Positions 1 to 11,638 of a stretch of 64,000 nucleotides of DNA are shown in pieces (the stretch's first letter is position 1; the number at the start of each line of letters is the position of its first letter). The notes under the pieces are model-generated. The model was not told the DNA's origin. It worked only from the letters and a program-made list of their open reading frames with translations, and did not search any database. The DNA is from Guadua angustifolia. Lineage: Eukaryota; Streptophyta; Magnoliopsida; Poales; Poaceae. Location of the stretch: assembly GCA_036346375.1 (NCBI GenBank), contig CM070504.1:10599890-10663889 (forward strand), written 5' to 3'. The position numbers were made by a program, and so were the translations under genes.

Positions 1-1343
1 TTATTTTATCACTTTATAAGCTATTATGTTTTTATTTTTATTAATGGCCATATTAGGTTTTTCTAATGATTGCAAAGTAAACAATTTAGAATTAGTTCAA
101 AAATTAAATATTTTTGCATATTTGAGTTTCTCATGGTTTTAGAAACACATGAAAATTTATTTCATACTTTTAGGAGTTATATTCTTCATATGTGCAATAA
201 TGTCCATAATAGTGTGTTTATCTCATTTTTAATTTTAATAATTGTTCAGTGACTCAAAAATTAAATGTTTTTGTAGATTTAATTCATCCTAATCTTATCA
301 TCATATAAAAATTTATCTTATTATTTTATGTCTTATTGTGCATGATTTAATATAAAGACCATATTAAGGTTTTTAGCAAAGTTTAATTCAAATAATTCTT
401 ACGTGGATCAAAAATTAAATATTTTTGTATATTATGAATATTCACGATTTTATAATTTATTTTACTAGTTTTGGATTAAAAATGCACAAGATATTAACAA
501 ATTAATATGTTTCAGTTTGGAAATTAGATGAAAAATCGAAAATACGCTTTATGTGAATTGAAGACGCCTTTACCATTGAACTGGGGTCCCTTGCTCAGGC
601 TGACAAAGTGGCCCCGCGCGGCAGTGAGACAAAAACAGGGGCACGGCTAGGGCACGACGGCGTTGGCTCTCCGGCGAATCTCCAGCGAAGGCAAGGGCAT
701 AGGGTGCAAGAACTCGACGAGGCACGCAAGATGGTGGTCTTGATTGCCATCGGCGATGACTGGAAGTGGCTCGCCATTGGAGGCCAGGAGCAGTGCTAAT
801 GGTGGACTGGTGGAGAGCACAAATCAAGGCAAGAGAGTTCGAATGGGTAAGCGATTAGGCATCTAGGGGTCACGGTGATTCCATTTTGCACTTCTCTTGA
901 GCGGAAGAGGGCCGAAGAGCTCCGCCACCGAGCGGCCGGAGTTGGGGAAGAAGGCTTACGGTGGCCGCGAGATTTTGCGTGAAGTAGATCAAAAGTTTTT
1001 GAAGGCTTTTGTTTGTTGTGAGCTACTGATGCTATGACTTGAAGGAATTTGGGAATGGGTCTTTGTACCACAAGAATTGCGATCGGTTTTGAGCTTGGAG
1101 ATTCTCGGCAATGGCGGAAGAAATCAGAGCTTGAAGATGTCTTAGTTGAGGAGAGAAAGAGATAGATGAAGGGAGATGAGTGTGCAACCTCTGGCGTTCA
1201 CTGGGGCAATTTATAGCAGCAGAGGAACAAGGTGAGCCCTTCCCCAGGGATGAGTTCATCTAGATGAGCTCGGTATCAGATGAAAGCTTCACCAGATTCT
1301 TGTGGCACGGCAGGGAAGAATGATGGCTGTGTTAGCGTGGAAC

Positions 1344-4239
1344 TAGGACTGTTCATTCGGTTTTATCGGTTTATTCGGTTCGGTTTGTACGGTATATTCG
1401 GTTATACGGTATTGTTAGTTAGGTAAATACGGTATTTGTTGTAAATACTGGTTCGATATCGGTAAATCCTAATGTATATCGATGCGGTGTCGGTAAATAC
1501 CATATTTACCAAACTTGACGTAATTTTTATGGCGGGTGCGAGGCGATAGGATGGCTACACCTTTGTTGGTTGGATGACCGAAGCGTTGTCTGGATCGATG
1601 GTCGTGTAACTGTGTGTTCAAAGAGTTCCCTACCATCGAGCGTTGGAAGACCGGAGCATTGTCCTTTGGGCTTGTGGGATTTGGGTTTCGCCATCAAACC
1701 ATATTGAGGTGCTCCATTAAATTGCTCCACTCTAGTCGGATTTGGGCTTGAAAATCCGGTTTCAAGGCATTATGGATTCCCAATGATCTCACACTCAAAC
1801 AAGAACTCCCATGTTCGAATAGCGATAATCCTATAGATATTGCAACCAATCGACTTAATGAGAAGAAATAATTCCTAATTTTGCTCTTATAAAGTATCCT
1901 AGTAATCGATACTTCACTAGCTAATCGGTTGTATATCGAATGTAGAAAGCAAATTAGCAACAAGCTGTAATTATTCACACTTCTAACCATGCATTTTGCT
2001 CTACTTGTTATTTAAACAAACCTTTCAAAAAAACACATCTTCAAATTTACATTAGTTACTTTGCCAACACAACTTGAATTACAAGACAGTGATTAATAAA
2101 ATTATGCTTCAAACTATTTTTATTTACAAATAGAAGACAAAAGAAACAAATTCAATCATCACTAAAAATTGTTCAATGCCAATTTGCACCATCTAGTACA
2201 CTTCTGAACCAAGTGGGAACAGATGAAAGATGCAAACTACACTTGAATCTCGAGGATGACTGCAGAGTAAGACGTAAACTACAATGATCAAATCACACTT
2301 CATGATGCACCCAATCGGTAAACAAGGAACCTAATTGATCCAAAGATATGATGACTAGTAGACTACCTAGCAACAATTTGCTACATACAAGATTAAGGAA
2401 CCAAATCAAACAACATATTTTTGGTAATCATGAAAATGACCATAGTACCTCATCATTTAACCAGCAGAAATAGTGGCGCCAATTTTACGCATGTACCAGA
2501 TCTACCAAACCACATACCACACTATTTTGTGATCGGGGCGACAAAAAATCGATCAACAAACATTTTTAGACGATCAACTAACAGTTGGAAAGCACCAATC
2601 TGGATCAAAATTCACAACACAACCTAATCATTCGAATTATTATCCGGACCTCTTACGATCATATAAAGCGATTCTGAATACAATTCAATCAGCACCAATT
2701 CAAATGATATCACGAACAGGCCAATGGAACTAAATAATAAGATATGCTTTCCATTAGTTTTCAGCACCATAAATAATAAGATATGCAGGAAGGACAATGT
2801 AGCACATTGTGGAATTGATATTGAAGAATCCCATTGGGTCACTAGTGCATGACAAGTTCTGACTAGTGCAAATTACAAGCATGCAAGTTACCAGCCACAA
2901 AGCATATACAAGATTACAAGTGCTTCTCACAATTTGCAATGTGTTGATGTAATATAGAATTATAGACCACAAAAACCAAAAGACTAGCTTAGTTCTTGAT
3001 TCTTTCTAAACTGCCAAAATAAGGAGTAATCAAGTCCTTCACATATCTACAGCAGGTCAGCAGCAGCCCCCAGCTTAGTCCAGAGACCAAAGTCCAGATG
3101 GTCTCCACTCTCCAGCTGCTTCTTTTTGCAACAATGTTCATGAATGAAATCAGTAATCAAGCTAGAGAGTGTAGACCGTCTGGAGTCAACAACTACACCA
3201 TAGTCTAGTCCATACTCCATACTACTATACCAGTTTGCAAAAAATAACAAAAGTCACATCTTTTCAACTTTCAAGCATCAAGCACGATCCGAAGAAGACC
3301 TTGGATGTTGTGATAACATCATCAACATGGCGTTCCATTTCAATACCTACATAATACAAAAAGAGACACGATAATTTTAAGTATTGATATTATCTTTGGA
3401 ATAAGTATTGATATAAGTTTGAATGTTTTCATCTAGTGTCGATTACAACATCAACCATTCAACTTTGGAGTAGGCTGTTGGAGGCGGTCAGCACTACGCC
3501 AGGCGGGAGCAAGAGAGCAATGATCGGGGGGCTCGGGCCGGTCAGAGGACTCAGAGGCGGAACTCGAGCGCGGGAGGCCGAGGCGAGCCGGAGCCGGGAG
3601 GCGAGCGCCAGAGGCGAGCAGGGCCAGACTGTGCAGGCAGGGCTGGGAGGTGGGAGCAGATCGGAGCTGCGGGGATCTGGGGCTGAGGCGTGTGAGGAGG
3701 CGAGGCGGGACGCCAAGGCCGAGCAGGCAGGGAGGCGGAGCGGGGCGCGGGGCGGGGCGAGCGGGGACACTGGGAGGCCGGGAGCATCGGGGCGGCCACG
3801 ACCGAGCGGCAGGGGCGGGGGCAGGCAATCGAATGGCGGCAGGGCGAGGGCCGCCGCCATCGTCAGCCAGACCACCGTCAGAGGAGGCGGGAGGTGGGAG
3901 ATTGCCGATTGGGAGCGGCCGAGCGGGGGCTGGAGGCTTGGAGCGGGGGAGGCAGCAGGTCTAGGGTTGAAGAAACCGAAAAAATTGAGAAATGGGCTGT
4001 GGGTGTGGCGCCTGGGGCTGGGGGGAGGCCGGGAGCCCGGGAGGGGCGGGGGAATTTTACTTTTTAATGCGGTTCGGTTCGGTGTTTCTTCGGTTTTTTA
4101 CCGATATAACCGTATCACCAAAGTAGACATTTTCTAATAACCGTACCGAAAACCGAAAACCGGTCAAACCGATTTGACCGGTTCGGTTCGGTTATTCCGG
4201 TTCGGTTTTTTCGGTTCGGTGGTATTGTGCACAGCCCTA
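1344..4239. mobile_element. Non-autonomous hAT-type transposon (2.9 kb)
   Basis: The element is flanked by a perfect 8-bp target duplication CGTGGAAC (1336-1343 and 4240-4247). Its ends form an imperfect inverted repeat: TAGGACTGTTCAT on the left and TAGGGCTGTGCAC on the right, read inwards, a hAT-style terminus. Both subterminal regions are packed with copies of CGGTTCGGTT and its complement (about 1350-1510 and 4070-4220), the kind of repeat a hAT transposase binds. No transposase domain is visible, so it probably depends on another element. The interior includes a very GC-rich tract at 3440-4060. Confidence 0.85.
3440..4060. other. GC-rich tract inside the hAT element
   Basis: This tract is far richer in G+C than its surroundings and leaves long open frames on both strands (233 codons on plus, up to 138 on minus). 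The frames read as Ala/Gly/Pro/Arg-rich low-complexity peptide with no recognisable domain, so they look like composition artefacts. The tract may be the remnant of a transposase leader exon or captured gene promoter or leader DNA. I see no evidence for a protein. Confidence 0.4.
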
Positions 4240-4349
4240 CGTGGAACGTAGAGGCGAAGGCCACGTGGAGGAGAAGATAAGGCCTAAGCCCCGGTGGCTC
4301 GTGCTACAAGCGGCAATTGATGCGGCTACAGAAGCGTGAAGAGATTTGG

Positions 4350-7300
4350 TGTAACATCCTCATTTTTCATAAAAATTAAAATCACGCATGTAGTATTTGT
4401 AAAAAAAATAAAAGATAAAAAATAATAATAAGATAAAATAAAATCTTGTTTATAATAAACATTTGAAAAATGAGAATGTTCTTTTAAAATATTTTCAAAA
4501 ACTTGATTCATAAATTAAAGTTTGTTGATTATATAAAGATTTGTACAAGTGTCTGATTTACTAAAAGAATTTTTACAGAAAATCTATATATTGAAAAATT
4601 TCAAAACCAAGTTTATTAAATTCCAAATATTCCCTAGTATTTTAGAGAATTTTTCCAGGATTTTTAGAGTCATTTTACTATTTTATTCCAAGCACTTCCT
4701 CTTCGTGACACTATTCAAATTCCAAAGAAAATGGAAGGCACTGTACTGAACTGTAGCATCGTCTTCAACCGTGCATGTCCAGAGACAAACCATCTCTTTC
4801 TCTTTCTGCCACCAGTACAGCATTTTTTTGAGCTCCTTAATCATTGTCGTTTCCACTCCTTAAACTAAGCATTGGCATCTCATTTAACTCCACTCAGTAT
4901 TGCTCTAATCCGGCGCTTCTTCTTCCTCCGTACACGATGCTCTGGCTGCAGCCATTATAGCACACGACCGAGAGTTTCCAACTGGTGCTATAAGTTCTCA
5001 TTTCACGCGCAGTCAAAGAAGGGATTAAGCCCCACTAATTCATAATGATGTCTAGCCGTTTTTCCTCTCCATACATGCACGTAAGGCTTGCCATTAAATC
5101 CGGTCACTGGGTTCCTTCCTACATGCAAGTAACTGACGCCGGCCAAGATGCAAATTCTTCCTGCATGAAACGACGCTGGCTCCCGAGATGCCCGAGGCCA
5201 CGTCTGTCGCTTCAATATCCTGGAGTCTATAAAACGATGAGCACTCGGTTGTATTTCTTTTGCCACTCCCACAGCGACGTCGATTGTTTGCCGCACCGTG
5301 AAGAAAAACCGAAGATCCACCTCCACCATTGTTGCCGCCTTGTTCTCTCCGCCTCGTCGCTGCTTCAGATCAGCACGCCAAGCGCCGCTCGCGTCATCTT
5401 GTGCGCAAGGTGATCTTCGCCTCGAGGTGTTCTGTACTGTGTTTTCCTTGTTGTCACCTGAGAACCATCTGATGCCTTTATTACTTTGAAGTGCCGCCGC
5501 CTTGACCAAGCCGTGCTACCCTCATCATCTTTGTGATCGCCACCGCCACCCGGCCGTCTTCTTGCCGTCGCCCTTGCCGCCGGTGAGTTCGTAATCGCCC
5601 CTCGGACGATCGGTTGTTGAGCTTTCGATCCCACTCCACGAGCGCCAAAAAACCAAAACGAAGCTTTCTCTTCTTCTCTGTGTCGCACATGAATATGCAT
5701 GCTACAGTACACGTGATGAACAGAGCAACAAAAATTATCTAGTTTGTACATGTACTTTTCAGTAATTTGTGATTTTTTTGATTTTCGTTGCAAACTCGTT
5801 TTAGCTCTAAATTGCAAGCAACAAATTTTTTTAATTAGTAAAAATTAATACCTATTCACGATAATTTTTCTGAAATTTTATAAATAAATTTATTCTGCTA
5901 AATTATTCGCGGAAAATCTAAATTTACGAATTTTGTATCTCCTAAAATATGCATCCGAAAATGTTGAAATAAATTTTATAAATCTTTTAAAATGCTAAAC
6001 TATAGATCTGGAAGTTTTCATGAAATTATGAATTAATTTGATTCTCCATATTTTCCGACTGTGTGTTTATTTGTTGTTTTTCGTGCGATAAAAACGGTCG
6101 ACGTCGACGCCGTTGCTGATCCGCAAGAAGACGACTCTCTCCTCGCTGACCAAGGCAAGTTCCCAGCAAATTTTTGCAAGTTCCGTTGAAGCATGTCGAT
6201 CCATGTTTTGAAATGCTTTGTAGATTTACAAACTTGCATGCTATGTTGATTAAAAATAATAATAATATATTATGATAGATTGTAGTTAAATACCTTGTTA
6301 ATATGTATGCTTGCTACATATTAATCCATCTGTCCTTTGGCTGCCCTAGAATGATTAATTATAATATAAATGGCTTGACACCTTATTTAGTATAATAGTA
6401 GTGCTTAGTTATGCTAAATACTATTTGTATGTTTAATTGAAGGCTTGTTACTTGAAATTCTAAATGATTGAGTGAAAATATTATTTAAGAAGGGTAGTTG
6501 GTGCTGCCAGTTTGATAAAATAAAAGAAAAGATTTGGTATTTAAAAACTTGAATAGGGTGGAAGGTTGCATGGCGGGTGCAGAATGCACGAGACTCGGGT
6601 TTGAGTATGTACCACCCTAGTCACCCTAAGGACCGATCCCTTGTGATTGTCAAACAATGTACAACAGTGCGGCCGCGGGTTCCGGTATGGGACGGGCCTG
6701 ACCGAGTAGCTAGTGAAAACTTAATTAAGGCATGCCAGACGATGGAGTAGGTGTGGTTGTAGCCACAGGAGTCCTACAGGCGCAAGAGGGGGCTTCCATT
6801 ATGGTTGTAGCCATTTGGCGGTGAAACCTCAGCGGGCGTGACTTAGTTAAGATGTAACTAGAGAAATGGCCTTGTGATTTTCACTTGGGGTTATATGCCA
6901 AAGGAAGTATATGACCAAAAAGAGTGAAATATCTCTCGCGGGTAAAGCGTGCAAACTCTGCAGAGTAAACAAACTATTCGAATAGCCGTACCCACGGTCA
7001 AGGGTGGACAAAGGGCGTTGTCACATGGTAGATTTTCCCTATTTGGTTTCAAAATCAGATTTTTATAAAATGAAGCACGGTTGGAGCCGTGAATGTTTTG
7101 GTTTGATAAAAGTCCGTGGTTGGAGCCACGTGGAAAAGATTTCAAAAGAAAACCATGGTTGGTGCTGTGGAAAAGTATTCTTAAAATAAAACCATGGCCA
7201 ATGCCGTGAGTTGGTTTGTGTTTTGTTTTTCCACGGTTGGAGCCGTGTCCTGAAAAGTTTGAAACTCTTATTTCTTAAAAGAAAATACCTTTGAAAACTG

Positions 7301-7824
7301 CTCTTCAAAATTCTAGTATAAAAATTTAAAAATTGGCTTTTGGTAAATTAACCAATTCCTTCCCTTGAATTCAACTACATACTGCATTTCTTTCTGGACT
7401 TGTTGAGTATGTTGCATACTCACCCTCGCTTTTCATTGCGGGGCTTCTTATTCCATAAAGCAGATCAGGAGATCAGAGATAGCTATCCAAGAGCTTGCAT
7501 TCCACCGTTCGACATCTACGATGAAGGCTTTGAAGAGGAGGATCATCCGGACGTCTAGGATCGCGTTTTCTCCAGTCTTTGCCTGTGGTGTTTTGGACTT
7601 CGCTTCGTCAAGTTTATTTGCCAGTTTAATGTTTCCGCTGTTGTATGACCTACGGGTCCAACTTTTGTAATAATAGGCCTTGTCGGCCAGTACTCTGAAT
7701 TCAATTTTTATTTATCGCATGGTTATGGTCCATACTGTTATGATCTGTGTGTACTAGCTATTGATCCAGGGACTAGTACAGGTAAACACAGGTGGGGCCC
7801 GTATCCTTTTTGCGGGTTCCGACA
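4350..7824 (+). mobile_element. Solo LTR of a gypsy-type retrotransposon (3.5 kb)
   Basis: It begins TGTAACATCC, ends GGGTTCCGACA, and is flanked by a perfect 5-bp duplication TTTGG (4345-4349 and 7825-7829). There is no internal coding region, so this is a solo LTR left by recombination between two LTRs. Signature stretches shared with the LTR at 43770-47823 include CTCTGCAGAGTAAAC followed by a TCGAATAGCCGTACCC-like block near 6953-6995 and a block with CTAGCTA and GGGACTAGTAC at 7750-7780. A GC-rich, exon-like leader lies at about 4900-5650. The element sits inside the older minus-strand LTR. Confidence 0.85.
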
Positions 7825-8737
7825 TTTGGCTCGGGGCACAAGAGCTGGAGGAGAAAGATGAAATGGAGAGGTGGCTGGCGAGTGGGTCTGCACAGGAAAC
7901 TGGACCTGCTTGACAGAGAAAGAGAATGAGCAACGAAGCAAAATTAGAAATAAACAGCAGGCTGAGCATGATGAGTTTCAATGGATCGGTTACCAATCGC
8001 ATCAAGAAATTGTAAAAAAAATTTCAAGTGATTATTGAGGGTTATCCTCTCACTTCATAAATTTCAAGCAAAAATAATATTCACAGAATTTATAAAAATT
8101 CTAACAAGACACTCTGCACAAATTTCTATTTTACGTTTTTGATTTATCAGAGAATATAAATCTTCTCAAAACTTTTTGAAACTTTTTATAAACGTTTATC
8201 TTGATCAATTGATACTTTAGTAAAATTTTAAGATTTAAATATTTTTTATTTAATTTAATAAAATTCTAACATTCAGATTTTTAAATTTTTAATCTTTCTA
8301 TTTTTGAATTTTTAAATATAAAAACTATTTTATTAATTTTTAAAATTTTTAATGTAGCTTAATTTTTTACTCCATAATATAATATTAAATTTTTATCTAA
8401 ATATAAGATATAATTATTTTTATTAAATTGTAACAAGTTCACTATTACTAATCGTGGTTCAATCAATGAGTTTTTATTTCATGTGTAAATGTTTGATATG
8501 AAATTTTAAAATTTATAATTGAGGTTCTAGTGAATTTTGAGATTATCCAAGATTTATACATTTTATTGGCTTAATATTTTTTTTTGTTATTTATCTATTA
8601 CTTGTAAATATTTTTTCAATGAAGCAAAAATCAAGAAAAATCCAGAAAAATTCAGGAGATTCAGAAAAAGCATCAATAAATATAATTTAATTCTGAAATT
8701 AATTTATTAATTTATTTTAAATTTTAAGGATGTTACA

Positions 8738-9375
8738 CGATGTAGGTTGAGGCAGGAGACTACGTGGTCGGGCGTGCGCAGTGAGTCGAACAAATCCATC
8801 AGAAGGCGGTGGTGGCCTTGGATCTGGTGTGGCGTGGGTGGAGGCGACCAGACCCGAGGGTGGAATGGCGGGAGACAGGTGGAGGTGGCCAGTTCTGGCG
8901 AGGCAGGAGGCGACTTGATCTGCCTTATCGAGCTTCTTAGTATATGTTTTTTAGTTAGTTTGACGAGAGTTCATAATTGTTATGCTATTTTCAGTCTGAT
9001 AAGAGTTCAAAATTACCATGTAGTAAGAGTTTTAAGTTGATAAATAATTATGCACAGAATGAAGTTTGATCTTAAGATTAATCTATGTTTTTTCAATATG
9101 ACATTCGGTGAAAAAAGTATGAAACATTTGTATTAGATAAATCAATATATAAGAAAAGTCCTTACAATCTTGAAGGGATTTTAAACTTTCCAGCAATGAG
9201 GTACACCATTTAATCCATAAAAAAACCAAGATGCCAAACAACATGCCTTGGCCTAAAAGCTAGTTAAGCTAAAAAGCTAGCTTTAAGCCAAAAGCCAAAA
9301 ACCTAAACCAAACCAAATAGGGCCTTAGTGTATTTTAAATTTGTACTATGCGGTAGAGTGAGAAATAAAGAGAGA
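8738..9375. other. Intergenic DNA with a possible MITE remnant
   Basis: A GC-rich patch (8740-8930) with a 97-codon frame has no recognisable domain. The segment 9160-9330 ends CAAATAGGGCC followed by TTA, which resembles one Tourist-type terminal repeat, but I could not find its partner. Nothing else is supported. Confidence 0.3.
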
Positions 9376-10527
9376 CTAGCCATGTGCCCGTGCGCTGTAA
9401 CGAAAACTTAATTTGTGATAAAAAATTATTTGCAAAGAGCACTAACCCTACCTGAATAATAATATTCACTATGAATGTGCAATGGTTAAATATTTAAATC
9501 AATTCATTGAAGCATATAAAATTTCAAGCACCTGTTTACAAACTTGAGCTTAAAATTATGTTTAATTTCATAAACTTAAATAATAACATCACATCATTTG
9601 GGATTGTAAATTTGTAACACCATAATTTGAGATTGATCGATCAACCGAAAGAGGCATCATATGTTACCCCATAGGTGCAAAGGCACTAAAGAGGTGGGCG
9701 TTATCCGTATATGGCTGTTACCATCAGTGCGTGCGTGGCTCGTACGCTTTACTCCGGCCATACCATAGCCCCACCCCATCAACTAGCTTCATCGCCTCCT
9801 CGCCTCCTCCCGCGAGCGCCTCCCTCAATCTATTGACATCATCTACCACACATGAGCTCCAGCTACGCCGCCCACCACCGGCGATCTACCCCTGCGCTGT
9901 ATCGACGAGATCAGAATGGTCGCCCATTATCTCTCGCTCAATGGATAAGCTCAACACATCTGCAGGAGAGGCAAGAAGCGGTGGGGTTATATAGATTCAG
10001 CAACCGAGGAGATATCTATGGAATCTAGTTTATCTCGCCGCCCACTATCGGCAACTTGCTCCTGCGCCGCATCGATGAGATCAGGAAGGTCGCTCATTAC
10101 CTCCGCTCAACACATCTACATTAGAGGCAAGAAGCAGTGGGATTATATAGATTCAACAACCGAGGAGATATCTATGGAGTCCAGATTAAGAAATCGTCGA
10201 ATAAGGAAAGCAACAAAAAGTATAGAGACGAGAAGAGACCCAACTCCATGAATCAAAACTCTGCTTCCTTTGGAAGGAAATCAATCAATCTAATCTGAAA
10301 AGCACTGGAGCAATCGCCACCGATTCGAATACCAAATCAATGGAAGAAAGAAAAGTAATAAATGAGTCATGCATATTCATTTACCTCCCGTGACGGGATG
10401 ATCCAATCCAATCTACCGGAGTGGCCACTGCCCGCTTCCCACACAACCACGTGGGTGAGCACACGTGTCGGGATGAGGGTAAAGAACGGACATACTACCA
10501 CCAACTTCTAATTAGAATTAGTAGAGA
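9376..10527 (-). mobile_element. Helitron-like element 1 (non-autonomous, 1.15 kb)
   Basis: On the minus strand the element starts TCTCTACTAATTC at 10527 and ends CTAG at 9376. It sits between a host A (complement of 10528) and a host T (complement of 9375), the expected Helitron insertion context. The 3' terminal part contains GCACGGGCACATGG just before CTAG. There are no terminal inverted repeats or target duplication, as expected. There is no Rep/helicase coding. The ends match the element at 11639-13073 closely. Confidence 0.6.
9860..10180. repeat. Two-copy tandem repeat inside Helitron-like element 1
   Basis: Two diverged copies of a unit of about 165 bp lie side by side (roughly 9862-10024 and 10030-10180). 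Shared words include GAGGCAAGAAGC, TATATAGATTCA and GAGGAGATATCTATGGA. The open frames across it (9731-9994 and 10018-10251) show no domain. They repeat the same peptide theme because the DNA is duplicated. Confidence 0.7.
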
Positions 10528-10545
10528 TAGAAATAACAAACTTAT

Positions 10546-11521
10546 CTAGTCGCGTCAAGCATAACCGTGCGCATGCTGTTGGCTGGCCGGAATCAAGACT
10601 ATACATGATTAGATAAAAAAAGATGATCTTATCTACACATGCAAGTAAATATTTAATAGAAAGGATGCATATGGCAACTCAAAGACACATGGTAACTCAA
10701 AAGCTGTATGCGTGCATCATATGGAAAAAATCGGCAGGCAGTATTTGGAAATAGAATCAGCTGATTAAAATAAGAGTCTGATACGCCGCAGATCACGCAT
10801 GCATGCATAGGGGTGAAAACGGTTCAGATACGTGTGGATATTGCTTTTTCCATATCCTAACCCATATTTTTTCCCGGATTCGGAACCTGATACGGGCTAG
10901 CCGGATATGGATACGGATTCGGATTATTCAGGATACGGATATGTGACGGATTCGGGTCAAAAATGGATAAAGATATATGGATAATGCACGTATATATAGA
11001 GTAATATATATTGAATTAAAACCATACGAGTACATGACCATAATAACAAATTATATATCAGTCAAACTCAACAAATGTCGTAGAAAGAATATACTTCTTT
11101 AGGATCAATAGAACCAACTAATTGTTAATATAAATGGGCTGATATGGAAAAAATATGAAGAAAATGAGCTGGGCTTTGCTGATATCCGAATAGGAAAAAT
11201 CCAAATATCCGATCTGATATTGAACAGAAAAAATCCGGATATCTGAATAGGAAAAATTTGAATATCCGAATCATGTCCCATATTTACCGGATATTGAATG
11301 CTCCGGATCCGATCCCGAATCCGGATTCAAGAATTCGGATCCGGTCCGGATCAGGCGGGAGATATCCGACCCATTTTCATCCCTATGCATGCATATCCAA
11401 CCGAATTAAAACTTTCTCTGTTCGCCAATGTATAGAAGATCGTGATAATGACGGTTTCGTGGGTATGCCCGAGGGGGAGAACAAACCATCGTCACCAACT
11501 CGTAATTAAGAGTAGTAGAGA
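10546..11521 (-). mobile_element. Helitron-like element 2 (degenerate, interrupted by a hAT element)
   Basis: The minus-strand start TCTCTACTACTCTTAATTACG at 11521 resembles the starts of the two neighbouring elements. The 3' end is placed at CTAG (10546-10549), which follows a weaker GCACGGTTATGC-like terminus. The flanking bases do not fit the A/T rule, so the borders are tentative. Removing the hAT element at 10808-11385 leaves only about 390 bp. Confidence 0.4.
10808..11385. mobile_element. Small non-autonomous hAT element (578 bp)
   Basis: Ends TAGGGGTGAAAACGG and, inverted, TAGGGATGAAAATGG form near-matching terminal inverted repeats. A perfect 8-bp target duplication TGCATGCA lies at 10800-10807 and 11386-11393. 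The interior is dominated by CGGATA/ATCCGAATA-type subterminal repeats on both sides. There is no coding capacity. Confidence 0.85.
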
Positions 11522-11638
11522 AAAGAGAGTTGGCTCTTATACAAAAACTAGCTTGGCATTGAAAAATAAGATAGATTAGTTATGTACAAGTGAGAAGAGA
11601 GTTGTTGCACAGCATTTAGAGACACTCTTTAGAGATTA

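Larger units (their letters stand above)
1..8737 (-). mobile_element. Old gypsy-type LTR, minus strand, interrupted twice and cut by the left window edge
   Basis: Read on the minus strand this element starts at 8737 with TGTAACATCC, runs to 7825, resumes at 4349-4240, resumes again at 1343 and continues past position 1. The gaps are a solo LTR (4350-7824) and a hAT element (1344-4239), both with target duplications. The joined pieces show an AT-rich start, a GC-rich leader-like middle (roughly 1290 to 560) and a second AT-rich part. This matches in order and in wording the LTR at 43770-47823, for example the stretch around 380-480, which resembles 45640-45720 inverted. No gag or pol is visible, and whether it is a solo LTR or one end of a full element cannot be told. 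The assignment to a Ty3/gypsy family with large LTRs is by resemblance. Confidence 0.65.

Noticed and set aside
3436..4137. 233-codon plus-strand frame as a protein gene
   Set aside because: It is Gly/Ala/Arg/Glu-rich low-complexity sequence in a GC-rich tract, with equally long frames on the other strand and no domain.
5003..5817. Overlapping frames of 120-168 codons on both strands
   Set aside because: They lie in the GC-rich leader-like part of the solo LTR, contain no domain, and overlap each other on opposite strands.
4350..8737. A single 4.4 kb element with inverted ends TGTAACATCC and GGATGTTACA
   Set aside because: The 5-bp flanks do not match (TTTGG against CGATG), whereas TTTGG recurs exactly at 7825-7829 after a proper LTR end. 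The apparent inverted ends come from two LTRs facing in opposite directions.
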